NCBI RefSeq assembly: GCF_030551255.1
Contig: NZ_CP130630.1
Location: 7,297,501 to 7,361,500, forward strand
DNA length: 64,000 nucleotides
Direction: 5' to 3'
From: Streptomyces sp. NL15-2K
GTDB lineage: Bacteria > Actinomycetota > Actinomycetes > Streptomycetales > Streptomycetaceae
Position numbers and translations under genes: made by a program
Shown: in pieces, positions 62,081 through 64,000 of the stretch
How positions within the stretch are numbered: the stretch's first letter is position 1
How the letters are laid out: each line of letters starts with the position of its first letter
Notes under the pieces: model-generated
The model's input: only the letters and a program-made list of their open reading frames with translations
Told to the model about the DNA's origin: nothing
Databases searched by the model: none

Positions 62081-63417
62081 CTGCAGTACTGGGCTTCCTT
62101 CCCAATTGACCGGTACATACAGTCCGCGTTCTCGAGAAGCTGCAACACCGCGTCCCGGTTCCGAGAGGTCTCCCGCTCGATCACCTCATCGGGCGGGTAG
62201 AACCCCCCACCCCCACTGGACGACGGATACATCTCGAACGTGTACCCGAAGATCTTCTGGTTGCCCCACAGCCAGTCGTCGATCGACCCGTCGGTGATGT
62301 ACAGGTCGCTCGACTGCTCCGGCGTATAGCCGTTGCTCGCGGCCATCTTCTGCCCCACCGTGGCGAAGGCATTGCGGTCGTCCGCCGTCATACCCGTCGT
62401 GGTGTTCGCGGTGGTGTACCCGAACGGCCACAGCACCAGCTCGCTGTACGTATGGAAGTCGATCCCGGCCTTGATCTGCTGGACCCCGCCGACGACCCGA
62501 CTCCGTACGAAGTCGGCGACGACCTTGACCTCCGGCGCCGACTCGGCGGCAGGCCCCCGATACGTCTCGGACGACGGCGACCCCGACGACCCTCCGCAGC
62601 ACCCCCACCGATAGTTCCAGTTCCGGTTCATGTCGGTACCGACGTACGACGAGCCGGAGTTGGGCTGCCGGTTCTTGCGCCACGAGCGGTACGACCCGGT
62701 AGCGATGTCGTACTCGCCGCCGTCCGGGTTGAGGTCGGGCACGATCCAGATCTCGCGGTTGTTCACCAGGCCGGTGACCCGGGAGTCGGACCCGTAGCCC
62801 GCCCCGAGCTCGCGGATCAGGTACAGCGCCATCTCCACGGTCAAGTGCTCACGGGCGTGCTGGTGGTGGGTGAAGAGCACCTCGGGCTCGGACTCGTCGG
62901 TCGCCACGTTGTCGCTGATCTTGATGGCGACGATGTCCCGGCCCTGGTACGACTTCCCGATCACGCGCTTGCTCATGATGTTCGGGTACGCCGAGAGGCG
63001 CTGGTTGATCTCCGTGTTCATCTCGGCGTAGTTGTGGTAGCGCGAGTCGGCCGAGGGGAAGTCCAGGAGCCGTACGTCGTCCTCGCCGTTCGACCGGTCC
63101 GGTACGGCGCCCAAGGGCTGGACGTCGTAGCCGAGTTGGCGCAGCTTCTTGACCTGGTCGGCGCGGCCGGAGATGAAGACGGAGTGGTCGTCGGCGTCGT
63201 CCACGGTCACGCCGGAGCGCTGAAGTGCCGTACGGGACTTGGAGTCCGAGTGCATGTGGACCTCGTACTGGCGGATGTCGTCCGCCGACGGGGCCGGCTT
63301 CTTCGCGCTGTCGGCGGTCGCGGAGAGGGGGGCCGCGAGGGCGAGCGCGAGGAGGGCGGCGAGAGCGGCGTAGCGTCTGCCGCCACGGGCGCCCGAACCT
63401 CGTATGCGAAGTCGCAT
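62077..63417 (-). CDS. Secreted M14 zinc carboxypeptidase
   Basis: A 446-residue secreted metallo-carboxypeptidase with a signal peptide ([18 protein letters not shown]). Zinc ligands are in [15 protein letters not shown] (H-x-x-E) and the second His in GIDFHTYSE; the catalytic Glu is in TFEMYPSS. The C-terminal region contains the unusual [12 protein letters not shown]. The stop codon TAG is formed inside CTAG at the edge of an IS element. The natural end (EAQYCS) seems retained. Close relatives are about 430-450 residues, so no truncation is evident. Confidence 0.95.
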   Translation of the reverse strand: MRLRIRGSGARGGRRYAALAALLALALAAPLSATADSAKKPAPSADDIRQYEVHMHSDSKSRTALQRSGVTVDDADDHSVFISGRADQVKKLRQLGYDVQPLGAVPDRSNGEDDVRLLDFPSADSRYHNYAEMNTEINQRLSAYPNIMSKRVIGKSYQGRDIVAIKISDNVATDESEPEVLFTHHQHAREHLTVEMALYLIRELGAGYGSDSRVTGLVNNREIWIVPDLNPDGGEYDIATGSYRSWRKNRQPNSGSSYVGTDMNRNWNYRWGCCGGSSGSPSSETYRGPAAESAPEVKVVADFVRSRVVGGVQQIKAGIDFHTYSELVLWPFGYTTANTTTGMTADDRNAFATVGQKMAASNGYTPEQSSDLYITDGSIDDWLWGNQKIFGYTFEMYPSSSGGGGFYPPDEVIERETSRNRDAVLQLLENADCMYRSIGKEAQYCS

Positions 63418-63445
63418 GAAGTCTCCTAGTTTCTCCAGGGATTCC

Positions 63446-63490
63446 GGGATCTCCGGGAGTGGGATCTCCGGAAGTGGGATCTCCGGAAGT
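63446..63490. repeat. 15-base tandem repeat, three copies, upstream of the carboxypeptidase gene
   Basis: GGGATCTCCGGRAGT repeats exactly three times (63446, 63461, 63476) in the 5' region of the carboxypeptidase gene, 29 bases before its start. The remaining 63491-63797 shows no gene or clear site. The repeat spans a spot where a promoter or leader would lie. Confidence 0.92.
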
Positions 63491-63797
63491 GGGGGAGTGG
63501 AGCGGGGGGTGGTTCAGCGACGGGCTGGTGCGGGTGTGCCGTTCATCGTCTGCTCGTGGCATGAGCAGGTCAAGAGTGAATAAAGACGCGATGGCGTGAA
63601 CTGTTCGCCGAGGCGACCGCGCAGTGTACGCGGGTCGACACCGTGCGGCACGGTCCCTGGGGAAGTGCACCCACGCGTGTGACCCGTACATGCATATATG
63701 TGGGACGCGAGGAAGAGTGAGGATCGCGCACACGCGGCGCGCGGGAGCCGTACCCTCCGGCTCCTCGGACACCACACCCCCAGAGGACTGGCTGATC

Positions 63798-64000
63798 ATG
63801 GGCGGATCAGCGCCACGACGGGACTGTCACCTGCCGGTCGAGACGACCAGCTTCGTCGACCGGCGCCGCGAACAGGCCGAAGGACGCGAGCTGTTGTCCC
63901 GGGCCCGTCTGGTCACGCTGACCGGGCCCGGCGGAGTCGGCAAGACACGGCTCGCCGCCCGTATCGCGGCCCGGCTCGAACGCGCCTTCCCGGACGGCGT
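63798..64000 (+). CDS. Start of an ATPase, LuxR/AfsR-type regulator (cut by window end)
   Basis: Only the first 67 codons lie in the window. They read MGGSAPRRDCHLPVETTSFVDRR (in part) followed by LTGPGGVGKTRLAARIAARLE, a Walker A typical of large ATP-binding LuxR-family or AfsR-type regulators. ATG 63798 is the first in-frame start. Everything after, including the DNA-binding part, is outside the window. Confidence 0.75.
   Translation, partial: MGGSAPRRDCHLPVETTSFVDRRREQAEGRELLSRARLVTLTGPGGVGKTRLAARIAARLERAFPDG

Overview
This window is high-GC DNA with the codon use, dense GTG/TTG starts and gene order of a Streptomyces-type actinomycete chromosome. Markers include mycothiol conjugate amidase (Mca), DUF5753/DUF397 pairs, DUF4307, an iron box of DmdR/IdeR type, GTP-dependent PEP carboxykinase and several secreted proteases. 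The run metB, ilvA, ABC pair, greA, mca, YyaL, pckG looks like core chromosome (from memory of Streptomyces gene order, not computed). Accessory material is interspersed. No tRNA, rRNA or CRISPR array was seen.

Layout. 1-4.3 kb: MacB/LolD-type ABC ATPase and a large secreted subtilase. 4.2-6.1 kb: RsbW-like kinase with a small partner, divergent from an XRE-DUF5753/DUF397 pair. 6.2-7.6 kb: small overlapping pair resembling a toxin-antitoxin unit, then an ABM-truncated globin fusion. 7.6-9.8 kb: MmyB-like regulator divergent from a zinc alcohol dehydrogenase. 9.8-12.6 kb: wrecked siderophore-uptake locus, where the start of a binding-protein gene and the end of a FecCD permease gene flank AI-2E and DUF4389 genes. 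12.6-17.8 kb: VOC protein, DUF5829 protein, frameshifted beta-carbonic anhydrase, serine hydrolase, msrA and a membrane-anchored helical protein. 17.9-26.6 kb: metB, SigE-type sigma factor, MarR regulator, ilvA, drug-efflux ABC pair, greA, DUF4307 protein, mca.

26.6-32.1 kb: a STAND/TPR protein with an altered Walker A, divergent from a YyaL-type protein. 32.3-38.9 kb: four translationally coupled genes (processive GT2, GT-C family transferase, GT2-GtrA, secreted AA5 copper-radical oxidase with all five active-site residues). This is the most attractive candidate system: a predicted route to make, export and oxidise a surface glycan. A 169-bp palindromic element follows it. 39.2-42.7 kb: Mut7-C protein and TetR regulator, then a solo TnpB-like RuvC nuclease gene beside an MFS transporter reduced to its two ends. 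42.8-50.3 kb: PAQR/hemolysin III protein, pckG and a four-gene operon of two solute-binding-type proteins (one with a VWA domain), a TelA-like protein and a membrane protein. 50.5-54.3 kb: aminotransferase, anchored low-complexity protein and secreted trypsin-like protease.

54.3-59.7 kb: a divergent catabolic cluster. D-aminoacylase and a PLP amino-acid deaminase face a PfkB/KDG kinase, IclR regulator and RidA protein across an IclR-type operator. It probably consumes N-acyl-D-amino acids, with RidA clearing enamine/imine products. 59.8-64 kb: acidic-repeat protein, an intact IS1182-family element inserted at the stop codon of a secreted M14 carboxypeptidase gene, and the start of an AAA/LuxR-type regulator cut by the window end.

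Genome-decay signs are frequent: siderophore locus, MFS gene, carbonic anhydrase, two in-frame insertions of palindromic repeats in coding sequence, and several short tandem repeats at gene borders.
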